NCBI RefSeq assembly: GCF_030818905.1
Contig: NZ_JAUTAZ010000001.1
Span: forward strand, 2,294,001 to 2,358,000
Reading direction: 5' to 3'
DNA from: Microbacterium sp. SORGH_AS_0888
GTDB taxonomy: Bacteria > Actinomycetota > Actinomycetes > Actinomycetales > Microbacteriaceae
Length of the DNA stretch: 64,000 nucleotides
Each line of letters opens with the position of its first letter. Positions within the stretch are counted from its first letter, which is position 1. Positions 1 through 6,977 of the stretch are shown here, one piece after another. The position numbers were made by a program, and so were the translations under genes. The notes under the pieces were generated by a model that saw nothing but the letters and a program-made list of their open reading frames with translations, did not search any database and was not told where the DNA came from.

Positions 1-104
1 GCGAGCACCGAGATGATGACGGTCAGCGCCAGTCCCTGCAGGAACGGGACGCCCGGTGTGAGCAGGTTCTTCCAGAAGAAGCCCCAGTCGAAGTTCACCG
101 TCAC
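1..104 (-). CDS. Amino-acid ABC transporter permease, N-terminal fragment
   Basis: The complement reads from a GTG at 104 into a short N-terminus (VTVNFDWGFFWKNLL...) followed by the start of a hydrophobic segment, and runs off the left edge after about 34 residues. The GTG overlaps the TGA of the upstream binding-protein gene as GTGA, so the two are translationally coupled. Such N-termini open the first membrane helix of His/Gln/Glu-type (PAAT) permeases. Family assignment rests mainly on the coupling to the binding protein, because the EAA loop is outside the window. Confidence 0.75.
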   Translation of the reverse strand, partial: MTVNFDWGFFWKNLLTPGVPFLQGLALTVIISVL

Positions 105-967
105 TTGCTTCCCGTGTAGGCGAGGGACTGCTGTCCCCACTTGCTGAGGATCGTCGTGTAGTCCCCGGTGGCGACGAGGTCGTCGAACGCGGTCTGCAGA
201 GCCGAGTGCAGCTCGGTGTTGCCCTTGAGGGTGGCCGCGCCGATGTCGATCGGCGACGAGGGCGTCCCCACCAGCGAGATGCCCGCCGTGCCCTGGCTCT
301 GGTAGTAGCCGATGAGCTCGGCCGAATCGATGTACGCGTCGAGCTGACCGCTGATCAGCTGCTGGAAGCCCACGGTGGCCTGGTTGTTCGTGCTGATGTC
401 GAGAGGCTTCTTGCCTGCGGTCGTGCAGGCGGTCGACTGCGTGTCCGCGAGGTCCTGTGCGGTGGTGCCCACCGTGACCATGACCTTCTTGCCGCACAGC
501 GAGTCGTCGAGGCCCGTGATGCCGTTGTTCGCACCGTCCTTCACCGCGACGCCCGTCGCGGAGGTGAGATACGGCACGAAGTCGACGACCTCTTTCCGCT
601 CGGGCTTGATGTACAGCGAGGCCATGATCACGTCGCACTGCTTGGCCTGCAGGCTCGGGATCAGCGCCGAGAAGTCGACGGTCACGAAGTCGGGAGTGAG
701 GCCGAGCCGACCCGAGATCGCCTTGGCCAGATCGATCTCGCTGCCGATGAGGGTGCCCGACTCGTCGGTGGTGATGTTGGGCGGCGACCCCAGGTTGGTG
801 GTGCAGATCGACAGCGTGCCCGGAGCGCGCAGCGCCGTGGGTGCGACGGTGGCGACGGCGGATGCCGGATCCGTGGCCGGTGCGGTGGCCGAGCTGCAGG
901 CGGCCAGGCCGAGGGCGGCGATGCCGACGGCAACGGTGGCCACGGCGGTGCGGGTGATGGTGTGCAT
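101..967 (-). CDS. Amino-acid ABC transporter substrate-binding lipoprotein (family 3)
   Basis: 288 residues with a lipoprotein signal: basic N-terminus, hydrophobic core and lipobox LAAC with Cys24. The body has the family-3 solute-binding pattern, with ESGTLIGSEIDLAKAI near the start, CDVIMASLYIKPERKEVVDF in the middle and a late hinge segment. It should capture a polar amino acid outside the membrane and deliver it to the permease encoded immediately downstream. The ATG at 967 has a GGAGACC ribosome site. Two palindromes 58-94 bp upstream probably regulate it. The substrate cannot be fixed from sequence. Confidence 0.88.
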   Translation of the reverse strand: MHTITRTAVATVAVGIAALGLAACSSATAPATDPASAVATVAPTALRAPGTLSICTTNLGSPPNITTDESGTLIGSEIDLAKAISGRLGLTPDFVTVDFSALIPSLQAKQCDVIMASLYIKPERKEVVDFVPYLTSATGVAVKDGANNGITGLDDSLCGKKVMVTVGTTAQDLADTQSTACTTAGKKPLDISTNNQATVGFQQLISGQLDAYIDSAELIGYYQSQGTAGISLVGTPSSPIDIGAATLKGNTELHSALQTAFDDLVATGDYTTILSKWGQQSLAYTGSK

Positions 968-1024
968 GGAGGTCTCCGTCGATGCTCGATGCTCCGTCGC
1001 CTTGGATGTGCCGGGCGGAGCAAG

Positions 1025-1061
1025 CTATCAAGTGATAGGTGGTGCGTCTATCAATTGATAG
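1025..1061. promoter_or_regulatory. Tandem palindromic operators upstream of the ABC importer
   Basis: Two 14-bp palindromes lie 23 bp apart start to start: CTATCAAGTGATAG (1025-1038, arms CTATCA/TGATAG) and CTATCAATTGATAG (1048-1061, a perfect palindrome). The spacing is about two helical turns on one face. They precede the binding-protein start at 967 and follow the TetR stop at 1150, as expected if that TetR protein represses the importer. The pairing is inferred. Confidence 0.7.
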
Positions 1062-1149
1062 GCGGGAGGTGTTTCGGCCGCGTTTCACGGCGGTGTCCCG
1101 CCAGAGAAGAATCGCGGGACACCGTCGGCTCGCGTCGGACGAGCCGCTC

Positions 1150-1791
1150 TCAGGAGGCGAAGGCGACGGTGCCATCCAGACGCGACTGCGTGGTGGCGCG
1201 GACGGAATCCAGGCGGAACGGGTCAACCAGGATGGCGCGGAGGATGAAGTCGGACACCTGCAGAGGACGATTCGCGACCGGCGCCGACGCACTGGTCTCG
1301 CGTTCGCGCATTCCCTCGAACTGCAGTCCGGTGATCGCACGCTGCACGAACTCGGCATCGATCGGCATGAACTCACCCGCGCGGATGCCCTGCTCGACCA
1401 TCAACCGGACCTCTTCGTGGAAACGCGCGATCTCGTGCCGCTGCCCCTCGAACTCGGGTTCCGTGAAGATCGCGTCGCTGTAGTAGCCGCGCGCATCGTA
1501 CGGAAGAGTCAAGTAGTCGTGCGAGCTGATCGTCAGGAAGAAGTGGAAGCGCTCCGCCCACGAGGCGTCGAGGGCGCGCGCCTCTCTGAGGCGCCCGAAG
1601 GTCTGCGTCAGGTCGGCATCGACCAGTTCGGCGAGGATGACGTGCTTCGCGGCGAAGTGGTAGAACAGCGACGGCTGTCGAATCCCGACGGCGTCGGCGA
1701 TCTCGCGGGTCGTGGTCCCGTAGTAGCCGTGCTTGCCGAAGAGTCGAGCCGCCTGCACGAGGATCTGCTGCCGCGTCCCGACCTCCTCCAT
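1150..1791 (-). CDS. TetR/AcrR family transcriptional regulator
   Basis: 213 residues with an N-terminal TetR DNA-binding domain. It begins TRQQILVQAARLFGKHGYYGTT; the recognition helix region is IADAVGIRQPSLFYHFAAK (about residues 30-48) and the ligand domain is all-helical. The ATG at 1791 follows a TAGAGT -10 element (1803-1798) by exactly 6 nt, so the mRNA is probably leaderless. It is upstream of, and in the same direction as, the amino-acid importer, and the paired CTATCAxxTGATAG sites between them are its most likely operators. The effector is unknown. Confidence 0.88.
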   Translation of the reverse strand: MEEVGTRQQILVQAARLFGKHGYYGTTTREIADAVGIRQPSLFYHFAAKHVILAELVDADLTQTFGRLREARALDASWAERFHFFLTISSHDYLTLPYDARGYYSDAIFTEPEFEGQRHEIARFHEEVRLMVEQGIRAGEFMPIDAEFVQRAITGLQFEGMRERETSASAPVANRPLQVSDFILRAILVDPFRLDSVRATTQSRLDGTVAFAS

Positions 1792-1932
1792 GCGGGTACT
1801 CTATCGCCCGCCCGATCCTGTGCCGGCGCCGTCGGAGCATGGCGGCGGCGTCGAGTGCTCGCCACTGCGACCAGCGCGACGCGCTCGTGCCCCGCGCGCA
1901 CCACGGCGTGGAGCAGACCGAGGCGCCCTGAA

Positions 1933-2511
1933 CTACCGCCGGCGCGCGCGCGACGACCCATGGAGCGCGAGGCCGAGGACGATCGCGCTCGCGCCTGCGA
2001 GACCGAGGAGAGCGAACGCCGATCCAGCTCCGCCCGTCGCCGGAAGCACGCCGCCGCGCGCGGCGGCGCCCCGATCCCCACGGCCGTCGTCGGTCCCGCC
2101 TCCGTCACCGTCGGAGGGCGGAGGGCTCTGCTCGCCGGCCTGCGTGAGGCGGACGGTCGCGGAGACGAGCGCCCTGCCGCGCCGAGAGTCGTTCTGCGAC
2201 GTCCAATCCAGCATCGCCTCGATCTCGAGCCGGCGTTCGCCTCCCGCCTCGACGCGGATCGGGGCGGTGGCCCGCCCCGGCTCGACGGGCGCGTCGTCGA
2301 CCGACATCCTGATGTCCTCGGCGGCGGCGATGTCGGCGGGGCTCTCGGACGCCGGGCGCACGCTCACCTCGAGCGTGGCAGTCGCGTCATCGGAGCTGTC
2401 GTTGCGAACCCACAACTGACCGGATGCCGCGGCCCCCGGCGCGAGCCGGACGTTCTCGTCGACGATCGTCACAGACCCGTCGGCGACCCAGTTCTGCCCG
2501 TCGGAGCTCAC
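1933..2511 (-). CDS. LPXTG-type surface protein, frame-disrupted at its N-terminus
   Basis: The frame opening at the GTG at 2511 encodes a beta-rich extracellular segment (SSDGQNW... onward), a Ser/Pro/Gly/Asp-rich linker, the sortase motif LPATG, a hydrophobic helix and a basic tail (RARRR). It therefore looks like a cell-wall-anchored protein. It has no signal peptide in this frame. A good one (basic RRGRKR, hydrophobic stretch, TPAPASA cleavage site) lies just upstream in the frame of the signal-peptidase gene. Removing one base in the C/G-rich tract near 2527-2543 would join them. It could be a real frameshift, a sequencing error or a decayed gene. Confidence 0.6.
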   Translation of the reverse strand: MSSDGQNWVADGSVTIVDENVRLAPGAAASGQLWVRNDSSDDATATLEVSVRPASESPADIAAAEDIRMSVDDAPVEPGRATAPIRVEAGGERRLEIEAMLDWTSQNDSRRGRALVSATVRLTQAGEQSPPPSDGDGGGTDDGRGDRGAAARGGVLPATGGAGSAFALLGLAGASAIVLGLALHGSSRARRR

Positions 2512-3178
2512 GAGAAGCGGATCGTCGGCCGCGGCGGGCGCTCGCGGGGGCCGGAGTGACGACCGCCCACGGGGTCACCACGCCGACGAGGGCGAGGACG
2601 ACGGCCGCGGCCCGCTTTCGGCCGCGGCGCGTGCTCCGACCCAGGACGAACAGGCCGTAGAGGACCACGGCGCCGCCGGCGCCGACGACGATGCCCGATC
2701 GGGTGGGTCCGTTCAGGATGCTGCCGGGATAGCCGAGAAGAGGGACCGCATAGACCACGATGCCGCGCACCTGCACCTCACGGACGGGAGCGGCGTCTGC
2801 GACGTTGTTCGCGTCGCCTCGGGTCGTCAGCATCCGCTCGCCGTCTGAGGCCTCGCTGCGCCCGACGACCCTGTGCGTGACGACCGCCGGCTCACCCGAC
2901 TCGAGCTGATACGTCACGATGTCGCCGATGCGGATGTCGTCGAAGGGCACGGCGCGCACGGCGACGAGGGACCCCGGAGGGATCCCGGGGCGCATGCTGC
3001 CGGTGAGCACGGAGTACGGCTGTGCGCCGAGTGCGAGGGGCACGCCCTGCGTGAGCATCGCGAGGAGCACCAGCGCGCCGAGCGCGGTGCTCGTGACGAT
3101 CGACCACAGCCGCTGCCCTCGTGTTCTCCGGCGGCCGCCGCGTCGCTCTCGACGCAGGGCGGGAGTCGCTGTCGTCAT
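2387..3178 (-). CDS. Signal peptidase I, SipW-like
   Basis: From the ATG at 3178 (overlapping the previous stop as ATGA) the protein has a basic N-terminus, a first membrane helix (residues about 22-48), the catalytic serine region YSVLTGSMRPGIPPGSLV, DIRIGDIVTYQ, VVTHRVV and a second helix near residue 160-185. This is the SipW/archaeal type, with no Lys dyad seen. It should process the SipW-type precursors encoded upstream. The residues after about 185 read as the signal peptide of the next gene and then out-of-frame sequence to the stop at 2387, so the native C-terminus is probably shorter. Confidence 0.75.
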   Translation of the reverse strand: MTTATPALRRERRGGRRRTRGQRLWSIVTSTALGALVLLAMLTQGVPLALGAQPYSVLTGSMRPGIPPGSLVAVRAVPFDDIRIGDIVTYQLESGEPAVVTHRVVGRSEASDGERMLTTRGDANNVADAAPVREVQVRGIVVYAVPLLGYPGSILNGPTRSGIVVGAGGAVVLYGLFVLGRSTRRGRKRAAAVVLALVGVVTPWAVVTPAPASARRGRRSASRELRRAELGRRRVCDDRRRERPARAGGRGIRSVVGSQRQLR

Positions 3179-3648
3179 GCGCACTTCGCACCGCCGACCA
3201 GGAACCCGAGGAGCGGGTCGGACTGCACCACCGCGACGGAGTTGCTCGGCGCCGACGTCCACGTGCCGTAGTGGGCCACGACGGTCACGTGGAAGGTGCC
3301 CGCGAGGGCGGAGAGCAGACTCCCGCGCATCTCGAACGGGGGCCCGCTCAACTCGCGGCTGATCACGACCGGCGGGTTCGCGTCGTTGCTCGCGATCAGG
3401 GTGTAGCTCGCGGCGGCGGCGTTCGTCGTCCACGAGATTCGCGCATAAGGGGTGAGCCCGAGGAGGCCGGGTTGTGAGCTGCACGACACGCTCGGCACCG
3501 GGAGCGACGCCGTGGACGCCGAGAACGAGGGAGCGGTCGATGTGGCGCGCCAGTAGGCGTCGGCCGCGAGGGGCATTCCTCCCACGAGCGCGCCGACGAG
3601 GAACGCGCTGATGTAGAACCGCGCGCGAGGACGACGTCTCGAGAGCAT
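3175..3648 (-). CDS. Secreted protein with SipW-type signal peptide
   Basis: 157 residues. The basic start LSRRRPRAR precedes a hydrophobic segment ending PLAADAYW, the arrangement of alternate SipW-type signals in which the mature protein starts just after the helix. The rest is beta-rich with two Cys and resembles a fibronectin/Ig-like fold (SYTLIASND..., FHVTVVAHYG...). The ATG at 3648 lies one base after the previous stop (TGACATG) and the stop overlaps the signal-peptidase start, so it is the third gene of a tight operon. No specific family was recognised. It is probably a surface or matrix component. Confidence 0.65.
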   Translation of the reverse strand: MLSRRRPRARFYISAFLVGALVGGMPLAADAYWRATSTAPSFSASTASLPVPSVSCSSQPGLLGLTPYARISWTTNAAAASYTLIASNDANPPVVISRELSGPPFEMRGSLLSALAGTFHVTVVAHYGTWTSAPSNSVAVVQSDPLLGFLVGGAKCA

Positions 3649-3649
3649 G

Positions 3650-4156
3650 TCACCCGCTCCGCTGCTCCACGATCGCCGTCACTCCCGGCGAGATCTCCTT
3701 GCCCGCGAGGGAAGAGGGAGCGTTCGCGCTCAGCGACAGCCGGACGCAGACGTCGATGGTGGCGCCGGGTGCGAGTCCCCCCTGCGGCGGAACGTACCCG
3801 GTCCCGGTCGACGGCACGATCGCGCCGGTATTGCAGTCTCCTACCCGTGCGGTCATCGTGACCCAGTCGGTGAACTCGGGCGCCACCCCCAGCTGCACCT
3901 TGAGGGCCCAGCGCAGGGTGTCTCCCTTCGCCTCGACGACGACGCGGAGGGTCGCGGCCGTCGAGCTCGAGCCGGGCATCGCGTTCGTCCAGCTCGGCGC
4001 GGCCCCGTTCCAGCCAGCCGACACCGACAGGTCTCCCGTCGCGGTCGCCGTCGCCGGAATCCCCCGCTGCACGCCCCACAAGGCGTTCGCGGCAGCGGCC
4101 CCGGCGAAGACGGCGAGAGCCGCGCCGAGGACAGCGCCGATCCGGACGGTATGCAT
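3650..4156 (-). CDS. Secreted protein with SipW-type signal peptide
   Basis: Reads MHTVRIGAVLGAALAVFAG, then AAAANALWG, a short hydrophobic signal ending at an A-x-A site, followed by a beta-rich exported domain with two Cys (DCNTG... and VCVRLSL). The ATG at 4156 is preceded by GAGGGC; a GTG at 4195 in the same frame would add 13 residues. It sits between the TasA-like gene and the third secreted protein and should be a substrate of the signal peptidase in the same operon. No precise family can be named. Confidence 0.62.
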   Translation of the reverse strand: MHTVRIGAVLGAALAVFAGAAAANALWGVQRGIPATATATGDLSVSAGWNGAAPSWTNAMPGSSSTAATLRVVVEAKGDTLRWALKVQLGVAPEFTDWVTMTARVGDCNTGAIVPSTGTGYVPPQGGLAPGATIDVCVRLSLSANAPSSLAGKEISPGVTAIVEQRSG

Positions 4157-4203
4157 GATGCCTGCGCCCTCGTGGCGGCGGCGCCCCGATCCCACCGCCG
4201 TGG

Positions 4204-4800
4204 TCAGGAAGAGGCCTGCGTGAGGTTGAAGGCCACTTTGTCGAGGTTGATCGTCTGCGTGACGCCCACACGGTCGGGGGTGTCACCGGAGAACGTGATC
4301 GTCACGGTCGCCGTGCCGGCGATCGGTGCGTTGCCGGCTGCCGGCGTTATCCGGTAGACGTTTCCCGCCCGCGCCGCGCCGAAACCTGTCGCCGAGAAGC
4401 CGACGGTGACGTAGGGCGCGAGCTCGGCGGGGATCGCGGAGTCGAAGCTCGTCGAGAGGTCGGCGGCGATCGTCGTGCCGACGAGGGTGACGGTCAGCGG
4501 CTGCGTGAGGGTCAGGACGTCTCCCGGCACGACGCGGACGTTCTCGAGCGAGCCGGTGATCGGCGTGGGATCCGTGATCACACCGTCGATAGTCCAGCTC
4601 CCGGTCCCGAGCTGGAGGTTGAGGTCACCGGCCTGGACCGCGGAATCGGTGAGCGTGGTCGACGTCGACCAAGAGGCGTAGGTGTAGCCGCCGCCGACGA
4701 TCAGAGCGGCTCCGGCCGCGATCGCCAGGATGCCCTTCGCGCGCCCTCTGGCGGGTGTGCGCCGACGGCGACGGGACGTGGCTTCGTGTGTTTCGGTCAT
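4204..4800 (-). CDS. Camelysin/TasA-like SipW-dependent secreted protein
   Basis: 198 residues: a strongly basic Arg-rich N-terminus, one hydrophobic helix (GILAIAAGAALIVGGGYTYA) and SWSTSTTLTDS right after it. This is the hallmark of alternate-signal SipW substrates (TasA/camelysin-like). The mature part is beta-rich (AGDLNLQLGTGSW, VRVVPGDVLTL). These proteins form surface fibres or matrix in Bacillus; the role here is inferred from the operon. The ATG at 4800 has a strong AAGGGGG ribosome site. It is the first gene of the five-gene leftward unit that includes the signal peptidase. Confidence 0.75.
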   Translation of the reverse strand: MTETHEATSRRRRRTPARGRAKGILAIAAGAALIVGGGYTYASWSTSTTLTDSAVQAGDLNLQLGTGSWTIDGVITDPTPITGSLENVRVVPGDVLTLTQPLTVTLVGTTIAADLSTSFDSAIPAELAPYVTVGFSATGFGAARAGNVYRITPAAGNAPIAGTATVTITFSGDTPDRVGVTQTINLDKVAFNLTQASS

Positions 4801-4889
4801 GGTCTTCCCCCTTCAAGTGCGGCGGAGTCGAGCGAGCCCGACTCGGCGAAACTGTACGCCGACCGCTGCGGGGCCGGCCTCTCGAGTGC

Positions 4890-4928
4890 CCGAATATCGC
4901 GAAAATTCGGTGTTCCGCGGGGCGGAAC
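4890..4928. promoter_or_regulatory. Two adjacent inverted repeats upstream of the sipW operon
   Basis: CCGAAT (4890-4895) pairs with ATTCGG (4905-4910), and GTTCCGC (4912-4918) pairs with GCGGAAC (4922-4928). They lie 90-130 bp upstream of the first gene of the surface-protein operon and may be regulator sites. The rest of 4801-5040 shows no convincing gene. Confidence 0.4.
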
Positions 4929-5042
4929 GGCCGTCAGTACCGATGCTCCGGGCCCGAACTCTCAGTGCATCTCAGTGGTGGCGGACGTGACACTGATCAG
5001 CGAGGGGAGGTCCACTCTCCCCGGCTCGAGCCGCCGCCCGTC

Positions 5043-5271
5043 GGAGGGGCCACTGAACGGGTCATCGGCGAGTGGCTGCGCCGACGTCCGGCATCCGGAG
5101 CAGGGTCGGGATCGCGACGAAGGTGTGGCAGAAACCCACGGTCGCGCGCCGGTGGCCCGAGTCCGCCGGAGGGCTCTCGGCGGTGGCGATCGCCTCCGGC
5201 CTGGCGGGCACCCTCGAACGGCTGGGAGTGGAATCCGTCGATCTGCTGTGGGTGCATGCCGAGGACCGCGG
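5043..5271 (+). pseudogene. Aldo/keto reductase remnant
   Basis: Two pieces in different frames match consecutive parts of an aldo/keto reductase. GGATERVIGEWLRRRP (from 5043, one frame) is followed in another frame by GIRSRVGIATKVWQKP, then WPESAGGLSAVAIASGLAGT, LERLGVESVDLLWVHAEDRG (to about 5271). The shift falls near 5089-5093. The catalytic N-terminal half and everything after the HAEDR segment are missing. It is a truncated, frameshifted relic. Confidence 0.65.
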
Positions 5272-5476
5272 GTCCCCTTGGAGGGGGCGAGACGCCGTAT
5301 CTCGCTCGTCCTCAATGCCGGCGCATCCGTCGTCGGCCACCGGTGCCCGGAGCCGCTCGGGGTCCGGGCGGCAGACTACGATCGCGGCAGGCCAGCGACA
5401 CGGCGCCGCTGAGGCGGTCGCGACGGAGCCGGGATCGCGCCGATCACAGACCGGAGAACCGAAGGGACGTCACCGC

Positions 5477-5854
5477 ATGCAGTTCGCACACTTCGACCAT
5501 CTGGTCCTCACCGTCGAGTCCGTCGATGCTTCCGTGGCCTTCTACACCCGGCTCGGGTTCGAGTACATCGAGCACGACGGACGGCACTCCGTGCGCTTCG
5601 CACAGAACAAGATCAACCTGCACCCCGTCGCGAAGCCGTTGCCGCCGTTCGCCGCGCACCCCACGCCGGGCAGCGGCGACTTCTGCGTCATCGTCCACGA
5701 CACGATCGACAGGATCATCGCCGAAGTGGATGCGGCCGGCGTCGCCATCGAGGTCGGTCCCGTCCGGCGGAACGGCGCGCAGGGGCCCATGGACAGCGTC
5801 TACGTCCGCGACCCCGACCGGAACCTCGTCGAGTTCGCCACCTACACGCTGTGA
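5477..5854 (+). CDS. VOC superfamily (glyoxalase/bleomycin-resistance-fold) protein
   Basis: 125 residues: FAHFDHLVLTVESVDASVAFYTRLGF at the start, HSVRFAQNKINLHP in the middle and the C-terminal SVYVRDPDRNLVEF signature. Candidate metal ligands are the His of FDHLVL, the His of INLHP and the Glu of LVEF. The ATG at 5477 has a GAAGGGA ribosome site. This is a YwbC/virulence-protein-like one-domain VOC enzyme with unknown substrate. It is intact although flanked by relics on both sides, and its frame stays open upstream into the reductase relic. Confidence 0.82.
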   Translation: MQFAHFDHLVLTVESVDASVAFYTRLGFEYIEHDGRHSVRFAQNKINLHPVAKPLPPFAAHPTPGSGDFCVIVHDTIDRIIAEVDAAGVAIEVGPVRRNGAQGPMDSVYVRDPDRNLVEFATYTL

Positions 5855-5917
5855 GGGCGCGCCGACCGCAGATCGCCCGCGCTCCGTGGGACACGACGTC
5901 GTCGATGCGACCGCCGC

Positions 5918-6202
5918 GAGGCCCCGAACGACGACCGTCCGCGCGACGCGATCGCGAGGGCGCGCGCCTACGCCCGCGGTCAGCTCGACTCGGCGGGCGA
6001 GATCCGGCGTCGGTTCGTCGCGGGCCGCGCGGCTGCCTCGGTCACGTCGCCCGGCGCGATCGCTGCCGCGAGTGCCGCCGCCCAGGCCTCGGGCGTCGCG
6101 CACATGGGTGCGCACGCGCTCGGCGCGGCAGCCTACGCCGTGAAAGCCGTCAGCATCGAGCGGCCCGACGATGTCGACGTCGAGCTCGACTGGCAGCTGC
6201 AG
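5918..6202 (+). pseudogene. Putative immunity protein remnant
   Basis: In one frame without a usable start the sequence reads NDDRPRDAIARARAYARGQ, then LDSAGEIRRRFVAGRAAASV, AQASGVAHMGAHALGAAAYA and VKAVSIERPDDVD. This is the helical core of the actinobacterial family annotated putative immunity protein. The N-terminus is scrambled, and the frame runs into unrelated sequence after DWQL near 6200. It meets the antisense conjugation relic at a CTGCAG hexamer (6197-6202). Confidence 0.55.
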
Positions 6203-6424
6203 TATCGTCATCAGGACGATCCCGCGCGAGCCATGGTGCGAGTAGAGGTTCGGAAGCTCGCGCCACCGGCAGACGTTCGCGGCCTCGTCGAGCACGCCGA
6301 GGAGCGGTGTGCTCAGACGTCCGCCGGCCGACCGTGCCGCCAGCTCCTCGGCCGCCTCCACCACCGCGACTGTGAGCGCGGTCACGAGCGGGCCGCCGGT
6401 GCCGCGGCCCTCCTTGAGGGAGCC
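6197..6424 (-). pseudogene. Conjugative coupling protein (TraG/VirD4, TraM-recognition domain) remnant
   Basis: The complement encodes GSLKEGRGTGGPLVTALTVA, VVEAAEELAARSAGGRLSTP, LLGVLDEAANVCRWRELPNL and YSHHGSRGIVLMTILQ. This is the Walker-B/TraM-recognition region of type IV secretion coupling proteins of actinobacterial conjugative elements; LDEAANVCRW is the telling motif. Both ends are missing and no start is present. It is a fragment of a lost integrative conjugative element or plasmid. Confidence 0.7.
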
Positions 6425-6427
6425 GGG

Positions 6428-6458
6428 TTGACCCTCACGCGACGTGAGCCTCGATCCT
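6428..6458 (+). promoter_or_regulatory. MerR-type promoter with 19-bp spacer
   Basis: A -35 TTGACC (6428-6433) and a -10 GATCCT (6453-6458) are separated by 19 bp. The spacer contains the perfect inverted repeat CTCACG-CGA-CGTGAG (6434-6448). An over-long spacer with a dyad is the signature of promoters twisted into activity by MerR regulators. Transcription would start at about the ATG at 6465, giving a leaderless mRNA. Confidence 0.75.
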
Positions 6459-6464
6459 GGGCTC

Positions 6465-6977
6465 ATGAACGACCTTCCTGCCGCCTTCCACATCAGCCCC
6501 GTCCCGGCTCCGGGGCCCGACGCCGTCGCTCCCCCGGTGTTCCGCGGGATCTACGGCATGCCCATGTTCGTGACGATCCCCACGGCGGATCTCCCGGCAT
6601 CCGTCGACTTCTGGACGCGCGGACTGGGCTTCTTCGACCTGTTCGGCATCCCCGGGCAGATGATGCACCTGAGGCGGTGGGCTTTCCAAGACGTCCTCCT
6701 CGTCGCCGGTCCGCGGTCCGCGACCGCCCCCGCCGTGAGCGTCAGCTTCGCGTGCGTGCTCGACCAGATCGAGCCGATCGCCGAGGCGCTGCGGGCAGTC
6801 GGTGCAGATGTTGAACCGCGCGACACGGCGTGGAACACGCGCGACATCGAGGTGATCACGCCCGAGAACGCACGCGTGATCTTCACGGCCGCGAAGGTGT
6901 TCGACCCCGACAGCGTCGAGGGACGAAACCTGCGCGCGGTGGGGATCGACGCCGACGACAATGAGTCTCATGTCTGA
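6465..6977 (+). CDS. VOC family protein, in operon with a MerR/TipAS regulator
   Basis: About 170 residues: FRGIYGMPMFVTIPTADLPA, SVDFWTRGLGFFDLFG, a MHLRRWAFQDVLLV stretch and a C-terminal IEVITPENARVIFTA, a one-domain VOC fold. The ATG at 6465 is chosen because the GTG at 6444 lies inside the promoter dyad and the predicted +1 is at this ATG. It overlaps the next gene, which encodes a drug-sensing MerR regulator. This suggests a binding or modifying role towards the same small molecule, for example bleomycin-type resistance. The ligand is not determined. Confidence 0.78.
   Translation: MNDLPAAFHISPVPAPGPDAVAPPVFRGIYGMPMFVTIPTADLPASVDFWTRGLGFFDLFGIPGQMMHLRRWAFQDVLLVAGPRSATAPAVSVSFACVLDQIEPIAEALRAVGADVEPRDTAWNTRDIEVITPENARVIFTAAKVFDPDSVEGRNLRAVGIDADDNESHV

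Noticed and set aside
6444..6464. GTG at 6444 as the start of the second VOC protein
   Set aside because: It falls inside the promoter dyad CTCACG-CGA-CGTGAG, upstream of the predicted +1.
5444..6493. 349-codon minus-strand frame taken as one gene
   Set aside because: Only about 76 residues match a coupling protein. The rest is the shadow of the VOC gene and immunity relic, so it is annotated as a pseudogene fragment.
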